Source of the DNA: Cliona cf. orientalis
Lineage: Eukaryota > Porifera > Demospongiae > Clionaida > Clionaidae
Length of the DNA stretch: 64,000 nucleotides
Direction: 5' to 3'
Assembly (NCBI GenBank): GCA_963930775.1
Contig: OZ005702.1
Span: forward strand, 5,332,001 to 5,396,000
Part shown: positions 11,030 to 22,520 of the stretch, one piece after another
Layout of the letters: each line of letters begins with the position of its first letter
How positions within the stretch are numbered: the first letter of the stretch is position 1
Translations under genes and position numbers: made by a program
The notes under the pieces: model-generated
Told to the model about the DNA's origin: nothing
The model's database searches: none
What the model saw: only the letters and a program-made list of their open reading frames with translations

Positions 11030-13954
11030 ATGGCTGAAGGAGGTGTATCTGTAGGCAGTGTGTCTGCCAGACCTATTCACAGCCTTGAGGAGCAGCTGTC
11101 CAAGTTCCCTGCTCAGCTCCTTGATAGTCCCTGTGCTGATGCCCACCTGGTCAAGTTGAGTCAGTCAATAGCAGAGTGGAGAGATCTGTTCCCTTACCTG
11201 CGTCTGAGTCCAGCAGAGGAGAGGGGGATTCTCATAGCCCTCCCCCCCGGTCACCCCTGCCAGACAATGCATTGACATGCTCAGAACATGGAGGGACAAG
11301 TTTGGACTCGATGCTACTTACAGGTCAGCAACTGTAAATTTATGAAATTGAATGTGGGAAATTGTCTAAAAAGCTCAAAAATGGACTTAAAACCAAATAC
11401 CCTACTCTACCAAATCACTCAAATTCTCAAAAATGTGAATTATCTGTTGCTCATGAAATGCATTTTAAACATGTTTTCAAGATTAGAGGGGCTAACTCAA
11501 CATTTGTGGGTTAGGCCACTCTACACGTAATTTGTCAATCAAGTCTATTCTATTTGTATCCTGTAGAGCTGTTATCAAACACCTGTATAAATTTTTATGA
11601 AGGGGAATAGCTAACTCTCTTTATCATTTAAGTTGTAGTCATGCATGCACAAAATTAGTACATGTTACTTGGTGCATACACATTAAAATGTTTTTGTGCA
11701 AGGAATAAATGAAGGGCTGAGAACCAGTAACATACCAACAAACCGACCTCTGCAAGTTCAGCTTCCTAAACATGATCTTGACTGGTACGGTAGCTACCTA
11801 AAGAAGCAGTACGTGGAAGTCACCTTCACCCTACAAGTATCTGCCAACAAATGGCTTCCCTCACCAACACAAAAAATCTTCAACCTGACCACTGTCAAGA
11901 AAGAAAAGATTCAATGAGGAAGAATTGACAATGAATTTGTCCACAAGACCATCAGGGGACAAGTTGATGACATTCTTGTAGAGAAGTCCCCCATAGAACT
12001 GAAAGATATCTTCAAGAACATTGAAGGAGAGAGAAAGGTGATTCTAATAGATGGTGCTCCAGGTAGTGAGAAGAGCACACTGACTGTACACATCTGTCAG
12101 CAATGGGGCAGACGAGAACTATTTAATAAATTCACTATCGTGATACTTGTCCAGTTACGAGATCCAAGAGTACAAAGTGCAGAGTCAATAGCTGACTTGC
12201 TTCCCTGTGAAAGTCGCTCAATTGCTGAACAGATTGCTGCAGAGATTATGGCTGTCAAAGGCGGTGATGTTCTCTGGATACTGGATGGGTTTGACGAGCT
12301 ACCATCACATCTGCAGGAAGACTCAATCATCAGTACACTGATCAGACCAAACCTTTACCAGGAGAACCGACTATCAAAAACTACAGTGATGGTAACTTCT
12401 CGTCCGATTTCATCTGATGACCTTTGCCCTGTGGTTTCCTCACGAATTGAAGTATTAGGTTTCACTGCTGAGGAGCAGAGACTATTCTTTACCGAGTGTC
12501 TCAACAATGATTCAAAAGCTGTGGAGGCTCTAATGGAGAGACTTAGCAGTAACCCAGCCATGGAGGGCAGCTGCTACCTTCCTCTGAATGCTTCCATTGT
12601 AGCCCATCTTTACCTAGCCAATGGATCCCTCCCTTCCACAATTTATGGCATATTTTCTTCCCTTGTCCAGCACTGTCTCTCTCGCTATCTTCACGAACGA
12701 CAGGGAGTATCTCAAACACTAGCTAGTTTTGAATCATTTGATGAACTGCCTGACGAATTGCACTCTTCTTTTAAACAGCTCTGTAAACTAGCATTCACTG
12801 GTGCTAGGGACAATAAGGTAACCTTTTCTAGCAGTGACATAGAAGCTTTAGGATCTTCAGACGAGATTTGTGAGCTTGGTTTACTGCAGGCTGTACCTAG
12901 TATTGTTTCTCATGGTTAATCAGTTTATTACAACTTTCTTCATCTATCAATGCAGGAGATGCTAGCTGCAGTTCATATATCTCGAATGCCAGCCAGTAAG
13001 CAAATCTCAACATTTGACTCCATGTTCAATGATGCTAGCGCTCGATTTAGTGCAGTGCTTCAGTTTTATGCAGCCATCACAAAGCTTCGTACATCAAGGC
13101 CTCTCCTCAGCTTAGTACCACGTTTCTTGCGTCCTGTGTCTGCAAGTATTTATGATCTTATCAGAATAATTATTGTTCGAAAAGGCTCTAAGGCTCTTTT
13201 AGTTTCACTTTTGAACTGCTTGTATGAGGCTCAGCACACCGACTTATGTAAGTATGTAGGAGAACAGCTTAGAGAAAAGCAATCATTTCTGGATATATTA
13301 TTTGATGGCTATGTTTTTGAGCTTTATCTTCCTGGTATGTCACTAATACCTCAAGACTGCCTCTCCATTGGCTACTTCCTGGCTTCCATTGCTATTAGTT
13401 ATAAAGGCAGATTCTCAGTTGTCCTTAGGTACTGTTCTCTACGTAATACTGGCATAAAGATCCTTATGCAAAGTCTTTGCAGGAGCCTGGATTCTCAGAG
13501 TGAAATAACTGGTCACCTTGATATGTACATACACAACAATTGGATCACTGGAGTAGGGGCTTCATACATAGCTGAGGCATTGAGAACTACTAGAGCACTG
13601 AGGAAGCTGAATCTTGAGGGTAATTATTCAATTGGTGATGAAGGACTACAGTACATTGCAGAGGCCCTAACAACCAACACAACACTTACTGAATTAACCT
13701 TGAGAAATTGTGGAGTAGTAATCACAGAGGAGAATGGTCCTGCACTCACTGAAATGCTACAGAGAAACAAAACTTTGAGAGTACTCAACTTGTCAAGAAA
13801 CTATGCCATATCAGACAACGCAGCGTCATTTATCATAGAGGGTCTCAAGAAGAACACCACTCTCAAAATATTGTATTTATACTCTTGTGGCATGACACGT
13901 GAAGGCTTTCGTTTGATTCGAAGTAGCACCTCAACATGCAAGATACGTAATTAA
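11030..13954 (+). pseudogene. Death-NACHT-LRR NLR pseudogene 2
   Basis: Close copy of NLR gene 1 with several lesions. In exon 1 one extra C in the run near 11242 shifts the Death frame. The donor is GTCAGC, not GTGAGC. The start of exon 2 is inverted (about 11534-11620). AGA became TGA at 11915-11917. Walker A reads GAPGSEKST, Gly to Glu. CGA became TAA near 12917, just before the NFLHLS motif. Long open stretches remain (12038-12919, DGFDE and VTSRP intact; 12950-13954, LRRs), so loss looks recent. The intron is reduced to a few hundred bases unlike gene 1's. A truncated NACHT or LRR product cannot be excluded, but a full NLR cannot be made. Confidence 0.88.
11324..11700 (+). other. Replaced intron of pseudogene 2 with inverted exon start
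   Basis: 11324-11533 resembles nothing in gene 1's intron. 11534-11620 is the reverse complement of the intron 1/exon 2 junction of gene 1 (about 4440-4515), including the inverted acceptor and the codons for CLITALHDANRVD. Direct-orientation homology resumes near 11700. Confidence 0.8.
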
Positions 13955-14351
13955 TCAGGACAAATACCACAGGAAGTGCTGCACCCCCACCATATAGACA
14001 AGAGTTACGGTATCAGGAGTATGTAGGGAGAGCTAGGATTTGTGTGTCCCCAACCAGCTGATATCTTGGACAGATGCTTGGAAGAAGATGTAAAAAATGA
14101 AATACATGTTTACCCTATTTCTACCTTATACCCTATTTCCTCTAAATGTGTGCATGTACATGCGTTTGGGGTAACCTTATGATGATTGTGTACAGCCATG
14201 GTATTCTCAGTACATGCTTGTGGTCAATCTGTTGTCATGAGTCATTCCTTTGCTGTGTGTGCATGTGTGTGTAGGGCAGAGAAGAGTGATGCAATACAGT
14301 GCCATGGATCAAACTCTGGATTCCATTAATGAACTCTGCCTCTGCTCACAG

Positions 14352-14623
14352 CGCTCTCTGATCCTTGAACTCCAGTGCTCAAATTAAGCTTCTTGGCTCG
14401 ATGCAAATTCCTCCAGTACCCAGTCTCATCACCACTAGTAATTCTTCTCAGAAACTGAGCAATGGGACTCCTTTTCATCAGCTTTCCTCTTCAAATATGC
14501 CTCCTCTTCGTCCCAAACTCCCATCAGGCAGTCGATCGTCTCACGAAATCATCACCATTGGAGATTCTCCCGTCACTAAGAACCCTCCTCCTCTCCTCCC
14601 CACTCCCTCTACTGGTTTAACAG
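14352..14623 (+). pseudogene. Exon E2 copy 3
   Basis: 272 bases between a TCTGCTCACAG acceptor and ACAG/GTTTAT. The frame ending SRSSHEIITIGDSPVTKNP and on to STGLTG is open except for a TGA at the start where copies 1 and 4 have CGA, a CpG-type change. Ser/Pro/Thr-rich; parent protein not recognised. Confidence 0.5.
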
Positions 14624-14960
14624 GTTTATAGTCACTTGCTCCATATCATTGCTATTGGCTCTCACTCATAAACAGAACTCCGATCATGATTCAAAGATCT
14701 GTATTATTGCTGGGTCAGAAGACGGAAATACATGTGAATCAAATGATAATCTACTGGGCATATTATGCATTGTGCTTTTAAATAAATAATCAAGTTTGTA
14801 TTCTCTATCACTTCTATCACTATGTCACAGTTTAATACATATTGTCACAGTCATTATTCACTATTCAATCTTTTACTAAACAGCAAACATTTTTAGTTCA
14901 ATCACTTCCTGTTCAGTATTGTAATTCGATAAATTTTAGACAACTTCATAGTCATACAAA

Positions 14961-15029
14961 GCGCATGCGCATAGCCTTGGGCTGCAGAACGAGCCCCACC
15001 CACCTTGGCCTACTGATAACGTCACATGA
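14961..15029 (+). promoter_or_regulatory. Conserved NLR promoter block, unit 3
   Basis: GCGCATGCGC at 14961-14970, a CGAGCCCCACCCACC box at about 14990-15004, and TCACATGA at 15022-15029, in the same order and similar spacing as units 1, 2 and 4. Confidence 0.55.
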
Positions 15030-15207
15030 TCAAGTATATACCAAAATCTCGCTGCTCCCTACTCGGTGTATATACTAGCTCTTGTATCATATCTCGTCCA
15101 CGTTTTGATTGTAAGTATGAGTTAGACAATTATTATCTGACATTAGTTTGCTATTCATACGTGATGCAACCACGACATGTAGGTGAAATCTGACATTTTT
15201 AGAAGCC

Positions 15208-18200
15208 ATGGCTGAAGGAGGTGTATCAGTAGGCAGTGTGTTTGCCAGACCTATTCACACCCTTGAGGAGCATGCGCAGCTGTCCAAGTTCCCTGCTCAG
15301 CTCCTTGATAGTCCCTGTGCTGATGCCCCCTGGTCAAGCTGAGTCAGTCCGTCCATAGCAGAGTGGAGAGATCTGTCTCCTTACCTGTGTCTGAGTCCAG
15401 CAGAGGAGAGGGGGATTCTCACAGCCTTCCCCCCGGCCACCCCTGCCAGACAACGCATTGACATGCTCAGAACATGAAGGGACAAGTTTGGACTCGATGC
15501 TACTTACAGGTGAGCAGCTGTAAATTTATGTAGCTATCACACCATTGAGATACATGGGGAAAGGTGCATGAGAGAATAGACAACTATTTCCGTGTACTCC
15601 ACGCACATTTGCATACTAGAACCCCCAATCCTGTCTCCCATACATACACATTTGTTCCACTTGGTTTGCAGCAGCTAATAAATTAGGCAGGGGGAACTAC
15701 CCATACCCCCCTCCCACCAGTGAGCTGGGCCATAGTGACAGTTGATGCCAACTGATTGTCACTGATAATCCTTAGATACTGTGATTTGTGAAGTTATTAA
15801 AAAGTTGCACAAAGAGACTTACATGAAAATAGTTTACTTGTACTACATGTGTAACTTATATACAGTAAATATATGGCGCCCTCAAAGGTGATGAAAATAT
15901 TGTTATATTAAACTTTCTAACACAAAATATTTATGAACGAAATTATCATGAATTATGGTATTCTACTGTCGGCATAAACAGCAGCTAAATTTCAATGATA
16001 GTTAAAATTATGAAGTTATATGGCAAAGAGCACACAGGTGGGACAAACTAATGGGACAGCATTTGAGCCAAGAATTGCATGTGGCTGCCCACTGTGACGT
16101 GTGATGCAGTAGTCTCCCATACAGTCAAACCATCACTCTGCAGTGCAGCCATCAGAGCCCACTATGATTAGATAACAGAACGTCCTGGGTTCAAATCCCA
16201 GCTGGATCGAGTTTTTTCCTCTTTCCACAAACTGGCTTGCAGCAGCCCTGGACTATGCAGGAAGACTAAACACCTGTCACCGTGATGTATAATAATTATA
16301 GACAAACTAAAAAGTCAGGACTATCCATGACAGCAGCCCTGTTGGACTATGCACCGAGATCTGAGCACCTGTCACCACAAATGTGGGTGGATTCACCCCA
16401 TAAGAGAGATGACTATTATAGTGGGGTAAATGTCTATCATAACTTCCTTTATGGTATATTGGTAGCTAGAGATTAGATAAGACATGTGACTGTGGTATGA
16501 CCATTGTATGTGTACCTCAAAGAAAGAAGATAGGATCAGGTTCACCTCTAGCAACTCGACTAGCAGTGACATGCCCAGCCCTCCCCTTACGAAAGCACAG
16601 CTAATGCTGAAGAGGGAGACCCTAGTGATGGACAACTGTACGAGGTCTAGTTGGATGCTTCTATCTTAAGCCATCCCCTCAGTCAGAAAGAATCTGTAAC
16701 ATTTGAGGGAGAAAACTTTTGCAGATTGATAGGATAAAGCATTTTGCAGAGAAACTATTAAACTGATCGCATAATGGATGTGGCATGCATAAAAGTTTGT
16801 AGAGAGAACGTTTGCGGGTGGTTGTAAAATCACGAAATTCGTGAAGGTTTACTCCTTCAAAAGTTGTCGGGTATATTATGGATACGGTAATGTGCATTAT
16901 TTATGCATGATTAAAACTAATCAAAGAGTACGTCTCCTATCAATAGCTAACTGTTCCCCTTCTACAGGTGTTTGATAACTGCTCTACAGTAACACGATGC
17001 AAATAGAGTAGATTTGATCGATGAACTTCACCGTGTAGTATCATTTGAACAAATACCAACACATCGACCTCTGATTCAGTTGGCTGAACATGATCTTGAC
17101 TGGTACGGTAGCTACCTAAAGAAGCAGTACGTGGAAGCCTTCTTTATCTCAAGGACATCTACAGACAAATGGCTTCCTTCACCAACACAAAAAATTTTCA
17201 ACCTGGCCATCATCAAGAAAGAAAAGATTCAAAGAGGAAGAGTTGATGATGAATTTGTCCACAAGACCATCAGGGGACAAGTTGATGATATTCTTCTAGA
17301 GAAGTCCCCCATAGAACTGAAAGACATCTTCAAGAATATTGAGGGAGAAAGAGAAAGGTGATTCTAATAGATGGTGCTCCAGGTAGTGGGAAGAGCACAC
17401 TGACTGTACACATCTGTCAGCAATGGGGCAGAGGAGAACTATTCAATGAATTCACTGTTGTGATACTTGTCCACTTACGAGATCCAGAACTTCAACCTGC
17501 ACAATCATTTGTTGATCTGCTTCCTGCTAAAAATCGTGAAACAGCTGAACAGGCTGCTGCAGAGAATATGGGTGTCGAAGGCAGGGGTGTTCTCTGGATA
17601 CTGGATGGCTGGGATGAGCTGCTGCCCCACTTATTAAAGAAATCTATTTTCAATAAACTAGTAAACCCAAAGCGCCAGGAGAACCCACTGTCAAAAACAA
17701 TTCAATTTCATCTGGTGACCTTTGCCCTGTGAGGAGCAGAGACTATTCTTTACCGAGTGTCTCAACAATGATACAAAAGCTGTGGAGACTCTAATGGAGA
17801 GACTTAGCAGTAACCCAGCCATGGAGGGCAGCTGCTACCTTTCTCTGAATGCTTCCATTGTAGCCCATCTTTACCTAGCCAATGGATCCCTCCCTTCCAC
17901 TATTTATGGCATATTTTCTTCCCTTGTCCAGCACTGTCTCTCTCGCTATCTTCACGAATGACAGGGAGTATCTCAAACGCTAGCCAGTTTTGAATCATTC
18001 GATGAACTGCCTGACGAATTGCACTCTTCTTTTAAACAGCTCTGTAAACTAGCATTCACTGGTGCTAGGGACAATAAGGTAACCTTTTATAGCTGAGGCA
18101 TTGAGAACTACTAGAGCACTGAGGAAGCTGGATGTAACGGGCAATCCAATTGGTGATAAAGGACTAACAGTGACATAGAGGCTTTAGGATCTTCAGATGA

Positions 18201-19295
18201 GATTTGTGACCTAGTATTGTTTCTCATGGTCGATCAGTTTATCACAACTTTCTACATTTGTCGATTCAGGAGATGCTAGCTGCAGTTCATATATCTCAAA
18301 TGCCAGCCAGTGAGCAGATATCAACATTTGACTCCATATTCAATGATGCTAGTGCTCGGTTTAGTGCAGTGCTTCAGTTTTATGCAGCCATCACCAAGCT
18401 TCGTACATCAAGGCCTCTCCTCAGCTTAGTACCACATTTCTTGTGTCCTGTCCCTGCAAGTATTTATGATCTTATTAGGAAAATTATTCTAAAAGAATCT
18501 TGGATTTTTATTGGTCAAAAAAGCTCCAAGCCTTTTTTAGTTTCACTTTTGAACTGCTTGTATGAGGTTCAGGACACTGACTTATGTAAGTATGTAGGAG
18601 AACAGCTTAGCGACAAGATTTTATTTGTGGATAAGTCACTTGGATCTAGATCCAAGCTTTATCTTTCTGGTATGTCACTATTACCCCAAGACTGCCTCTC
18701 CATTGGCTACTTCCTGGCTTCCAATGCTATTAGTTATAAAGGCAAATTCTCAGTTAACCTTAGCACTTGTTCTCTGAGTGATACTGGCATAAAGATCCTC
18801 ATGCAAAGTCTTTGCAGGAGCCTGGATCCTCACAGTGAAATAACTGGTCACCTTGACATGTACATAGGCAAGAATGAGATCACTGGAGTAGGGGCTTCAT
18901 ACATAGCTGAGGCATTGAGAACTACTAGAGCACTGAGGAAGCTGGATCTATGGGGCAATCCAATTGGTGATGAAGGACTACAGTACATTGCAGAGGCCCT
19001 AACAACCAACATAACACTTACTGAACTAAATTTGTATGATTGCAGACTAAGAATCACAGAGGAGAGTGGTCCAACACTCACTGAAATGCTACAGAGAAAC
19101 AAGACTTTGAGACTACTTGACTTATCAAGGAACTATGCCATATCAGACAATGCAGCATCATTTATCATAGAGGGTCTCAAGAAGAATACTACTCTCAAAA
19201 AATTGTATTTATATGCTTGTGGCTTCACAAATGAAGGCATCTGTATGATTCGAAGTAGCACCTCAACATACAAGATACGTAATTATTTGGGATAA
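15208..19295 (+). pseudogene. Death-NACHT-LRR NLR pseudogene 3
   Basis: Two-exon copy of NLR gene 1 (exons about 15208-15509 and 16968-19295, intron with the same repeats). It is heavily damaged. In the Death exon there is a one-base loss then a four-base gain near 15331-15354 with a TGA between, and the Trp of LRTWRDK is TGA. In exon 2 there is a six-base gain creating TAA near the start and a two-base gain near 17355. About 60 bases covering VTSRP to the GFTAEEQ region are lost near 17700-17733, CGA became TGA near 17959, a piece of LRR of about 78 bases lies inside the NACHT-associated region (18089-18166), and there is a further gap near 18210. Walker A GAPGSGKST and DGWDE are intact. The LRR end (18258-19295) is open. 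Confidence 0.9.
18089..18166 (+). repeat. Ectopic LRR fragment inside pseudogene 3
   Basis: About 78 bases matching the LRR coding segment at about 18905-18982 of the same gene (ATAGCTGAGGCATTGAGAAC onward) replace a few bases between AACCTTTT and the AGTGACATAGA that continues the NACHT-associated region. Variants inside it (GTAACGGGC; GATAAAGGACTA) differ from the local LRR, so the donor may be another paralogue. Confidence 0.85.
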
Positions 19296-20604
19296 ATACC
19301 ATAGGAGGTGCCACAGACAAGAGTTACGGTATCAGGAGTATGTAGAGAGAGCTAGTGTTCCAACCAGCTGATATCTTGGACTAAGTGTATAAAAGAAGAT
19401 GGACCAGATTAAAAAGAAAGACATGGAACACGTATGTTCTAGAGCTAGTGTACATGTATGCATATGTTGTGAGGCATCATCATCAGTCACTGACACCTCT
19501 GTATTCTCACTCCACACTGTCTCACACATACAGTTACATAACCTAAATTGGGTTTAATGAGAATATAGGTTATTTAATTTATCTTTCATCATCTATAATC
19601 ACCCCCCTAGCCAACAATATTATGCCTTTGGTTGCTAGGCAACTACAAATTGCCCCCATACATTCACATGTACACTTAAACTCACACACATACTAATATT
19701 ATGTACAATGTACATACACAGACATTCATGCGTACACATACATCTAATACCCACAGGTGAGAGGAGCAGCACTGTGGATGACTGGGGGACTCTACTACTA
19801 TTAATGCCCCGGCACTAACGGCTAGGGAGGTGCTGGTGTTGCTGACAGTTCCACAACTGGCCTGGGGGTCGGCAATTCCCTCGAGTCAGCAGCAGATCAC
19901 TAAAGGAACTCCTAGATCAAGAAGAGAACCTCCTCAAGTCAAAACATGTCAATCAAACCTCTCCAAAGTGAGTTAGATATATCCTAATACATGGAAATGA
20001 GATGTAGTGACCATGGACTCCATTTTTTCTATTCTCTCAGCTTAGGGATTAATAAAGGATTATTTAATTGTGTCCAGTGTTGTCTGAGGAAGGGGGTCTT
20101 GGCCGGCTGAGGGGGCATGCTTCTCGAGGAAATTTAATACAAGACTGCAGCCACTTGTGGCACAATATTCCACTTGTCCCGCAGTGTGATGGGTAGGGGA
20201 TCCCAGGGTGCCCCCTCCTCTGTATTAATCCCTGTTCCTAATGGTTAGTCTCAGCTTACGTACACTGTAGCTAGCTAGATAACCCACTATCTGTGTCAAC
20301 TAAGTGGGTCAGGAAAACATGTGCTCCACACCTAAGGCCAACTCTCCACACCTTATACATGTTTACCCTATTACTACCTTATACCCTATTTCCTCTACAT
20401 GTGTGTGTGTACATGTGTTTGGGGTAACCTTATGGTGATTGTGTACAGCCATGGTAATCTCAGTACATGCTTGTGGTCAATCTGTTATCATGAGTCATTC
20501 CTTTGCTGTGTGTGCATGTGTGTGTAGGGCAGAAAAGAGTGATGTAATAAAGTGCCATGGATCAAACTCTGGATTCCATTAATGAACTCTGCCTCTGCTC
20601 ACAA
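19296..20604 (+). repeat. Unit 4 spacer: 3' flank, E1 and E1-E2 intron
   Basis: Matches 6739-8095 and 1-1000 in order. It includes E1 (about 19757-19967), here the most open copy: the frame from LTAREVLVLL to QSNLSK is unbroken up to the GTGAGT donor. The rest is intron-like. Confidence 0.6.
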
Positions 20605-20876
20605 CGCTCTCCGATCCTTTAACTCCAGTGCTCAAGTTAAGCTTCTTAGCTTGATGCAAACTCCTCCAGTACCCAGTCTCATCACTACTAGTAATTCTTC
20701 TCAGAAATTGAGCAATGGGACTCCTTTTCATCAGCTTTCCTCTTCAAATATGCCTCCTATTCGTCCCAAACTCCCATCAGGCAGTCGATCGTCTCACGAA
20801 ATCATCACCATTGGAGATTCTCCCGTCACTAAGAACCCTCCTCCTCTCCTCCCCACTCCCTCTACTGGTTTAACAG
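20605..20876 (+). pseudogene. Exon E2 copy 4 (most open copy)
   Basis: This copy stays open over its whole length and upstream (20552-20887), reading SSAQVKLLSLMQTPPVPSL, then NSSQKLSNGTPFHQLSSSN, then the SRSSHEIITIGDSPV block. The acceptor is damaged (TCACAAC). Composition points to a disordered linker. Whether any copy is still expressed cannot be told from sequence. Confidence 0.45.
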
Positions 20877-21134
20877 GTTTACAGTAATATGCTCCACATC
20901 GATCAGTGGTTCTCACTCCTAAACAGAACTCCCAGTATTCAAAGATTTGTATTATTGCTGAGTCAGCCATCATTTCCTTGCTTCCAATCAAACAATGATA
21001 ATCCACTGGGCATACCATTATTAACAATTGTTGCTTAGTACTATAGATTATTATGATCACTTCTGTCATACTAATTATTCATTCCATAGCCAAATATTTT
21101 CAGTTCTGTTCAGTAACCAGATATTTCAAGCAAT

Positions 21135-21197
21135 GCGCATGCGCATAGATCTATACTGCAGAACGAGCCCCACCCACCTTTAGATAACATCACATGA
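21135..21197 (+). promoter_or_regulatory. Orphan NLR promoter block, unit 4
   Basis: TGCGCATGCGC (palindrome 21135-21144), CGAGCCCCACCCACC at about 21163-21177, and TCACATGA at 21190-21197. Homology to the units stops just after, at about 21200, and no Death exon follows. It is the array's broken end. Confidence 0.6.
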
Positions 21198-21199
21198 TC

Positions 21200-22092
21200 A
21201 AGCTAACTCAAATTGCAAAACGTTCGGGTAAGTGTAAAAGCTGGACTGTGGACTCTGGACTGGACTCATGGACTGGACTGTGGACTGAGATTTGGACTCG
21301 ATTTGGGACTGAAGCTCAGTTCAATGACGACCATTTCCAACAATAAACTGGATAGAATATACCCTGGTATGAGTGTACTAAGGAGCTGGTTGAAAGCATG
21401 TAGAGGTAGAGCTGATTATGATTATTTCCCTTGGAAAATTGATGAGGGTTGCATCTCCTCAGGGCATTGGGCATCAAGTTGAGACTCGGATGCAGAGATA
21501 GTTAGTCTCATTCCCAGCCCCCTTTCAAGCACGCGGAGCTGGGGACGAGAGGCTTTTAGTATTAGCTCTACAACTGAGAGATTAATAGGCCAAAGTAGCC
21601 TCGAAAGGAGGCTGATTTTCGAGGAGGAGCCTGAGTTTGAGCATAGGCTAAAGGTAGATACTTTCTACATGTCAGTGTTCTATATAAATCTACTCTGATT
21701 TATCCCGAGTCTCCATATAAACTTGAGCGTGAGGGTATGGTGCTATCAGTCTCATTGTCCCCTTTAGCCTCCGTAGGCATCTCGGTGATACTGAAGTCCA
21801 TTCCTGTGAGGAGATGCCATCCCAGCCGGGCTCACAGATTTTCCAAGGGAAATGTTCAACTTCTACATGCTTTAATACAAGTAACCTTCAGGCCAGCTCC
21901 TTGTGACTTGGCCTCGTCCCCTGAAGGGCCTGGGAACGTACATACTATTACAACTTACAAGACTGCTTGTGACTACTAGCTTGCACCATGAGTACTATAT
22001 ACTATGCCCAGATTCGGTGCATGCGCATCCGGATCCGAATGATGGATATTTCGGAATGGATCGCGCAAGGCATGGAACCGGAGCCATGTACT
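21200..22092. other. Array breakpoint: GGACT-rich repeat and imperfect inverted repeat
   Basis: 21240-21305 is a degenerate GGACTGGACT repeat. About 21380-21480 and 21795-21905 are inverted copies of each other (ATTTTCCAAGGGAAAT, GAGGAGATGC, CTACATGCTTT and CCAGCTCCTT on the right arm), spanning about 525 bases. 21509-21552 resembles an end of the 3451-3793 element. No coding exon seen. Confidence 0.55.
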
Positions 22093-22101
22093 GTCACGTG
22101 A
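22093..22101 (+). promoter_or_regulatory. E-box GTCACGTGA upstream of CARD exon
   Basis: GTCACGTGA lies about 113 bases before the ATG at 22214. It matches the CLEAR/E-box type and differs by one base from the GTCACATGA seen in unit 1 and 3 promoters of the Death-type NLRs. Regulatory role is inference. Confidence 0.35.
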
Positions 22102-22213
22102 TCTAATCACAAAATCTCCTACGAGCGCTTGATTGAGCTAGCCCATCTCTTTCGAGTGAAAAAGAACTCTCCTGTTTGAAGATCAACCCTCGCTACCTGG
22201 TCCACCGCTAAAG

Positions 22214-22520
22214 ATGGCATCTAATCCGTCCCCCGAAGTGAACGCCATCACGATTCGAACTCACGATCTTATGCTAGCATTGTCGAACGAAGCAGTGGGT
22301 GTGGCAGGGATGCTACTGAGCAAGGGATTCATTTCAGGGGAGATTTTGTCGAAGATGCTGATTGTCTCTTACACCCCGACAGAGAAAGCAACCATTCTGA
22401 TTGAAGCAATGAGAAATAAAATAGAGTTAGCCCCGTCAAAGTTCGCGGAGCTCCTTGAGAGTCTATCAGAGGTGGCGTGTGCTAAAGAAGTTGTGAAGAG
22501 TTTGCGCTCTACCTACCAAA
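22214..22520 (+). CDS. CARD-type NLR gene A, exon 1 (CARD-like domain)
   Basis: ATG in CTAAAGATGG. Residues about 15-100 read as a death-fold of CARD type: IRTHDLMLALSNEAVGVAG, GFISGEILSKML, TPTEKATILIEAM, NKIELAPSKFAELLESLSEV, then AKEVVKSLRSTYQ. I end the exon at CAA A before GTGAGT (22521), phase 1. Reading through gives a 131-residue ORF instead. The paralogue at 42758 has the same donor and phase, and the long exons at 29497 and 59087 both start in the matching phase. Joined to 29497 this gives about 2266 residues. CARD identity is from hydrophobic pattern and position; Death/DED cannot be fully excluded. Confidence 0.7.

Noticed and set aside
21213-21482. ORF with Trp/Leu/Asp repeats (GLWTLDWTHGLDCGL)
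   Set aside because: It is the translation of a degenerate GGACT simple repeat followed by an inverted repeat.
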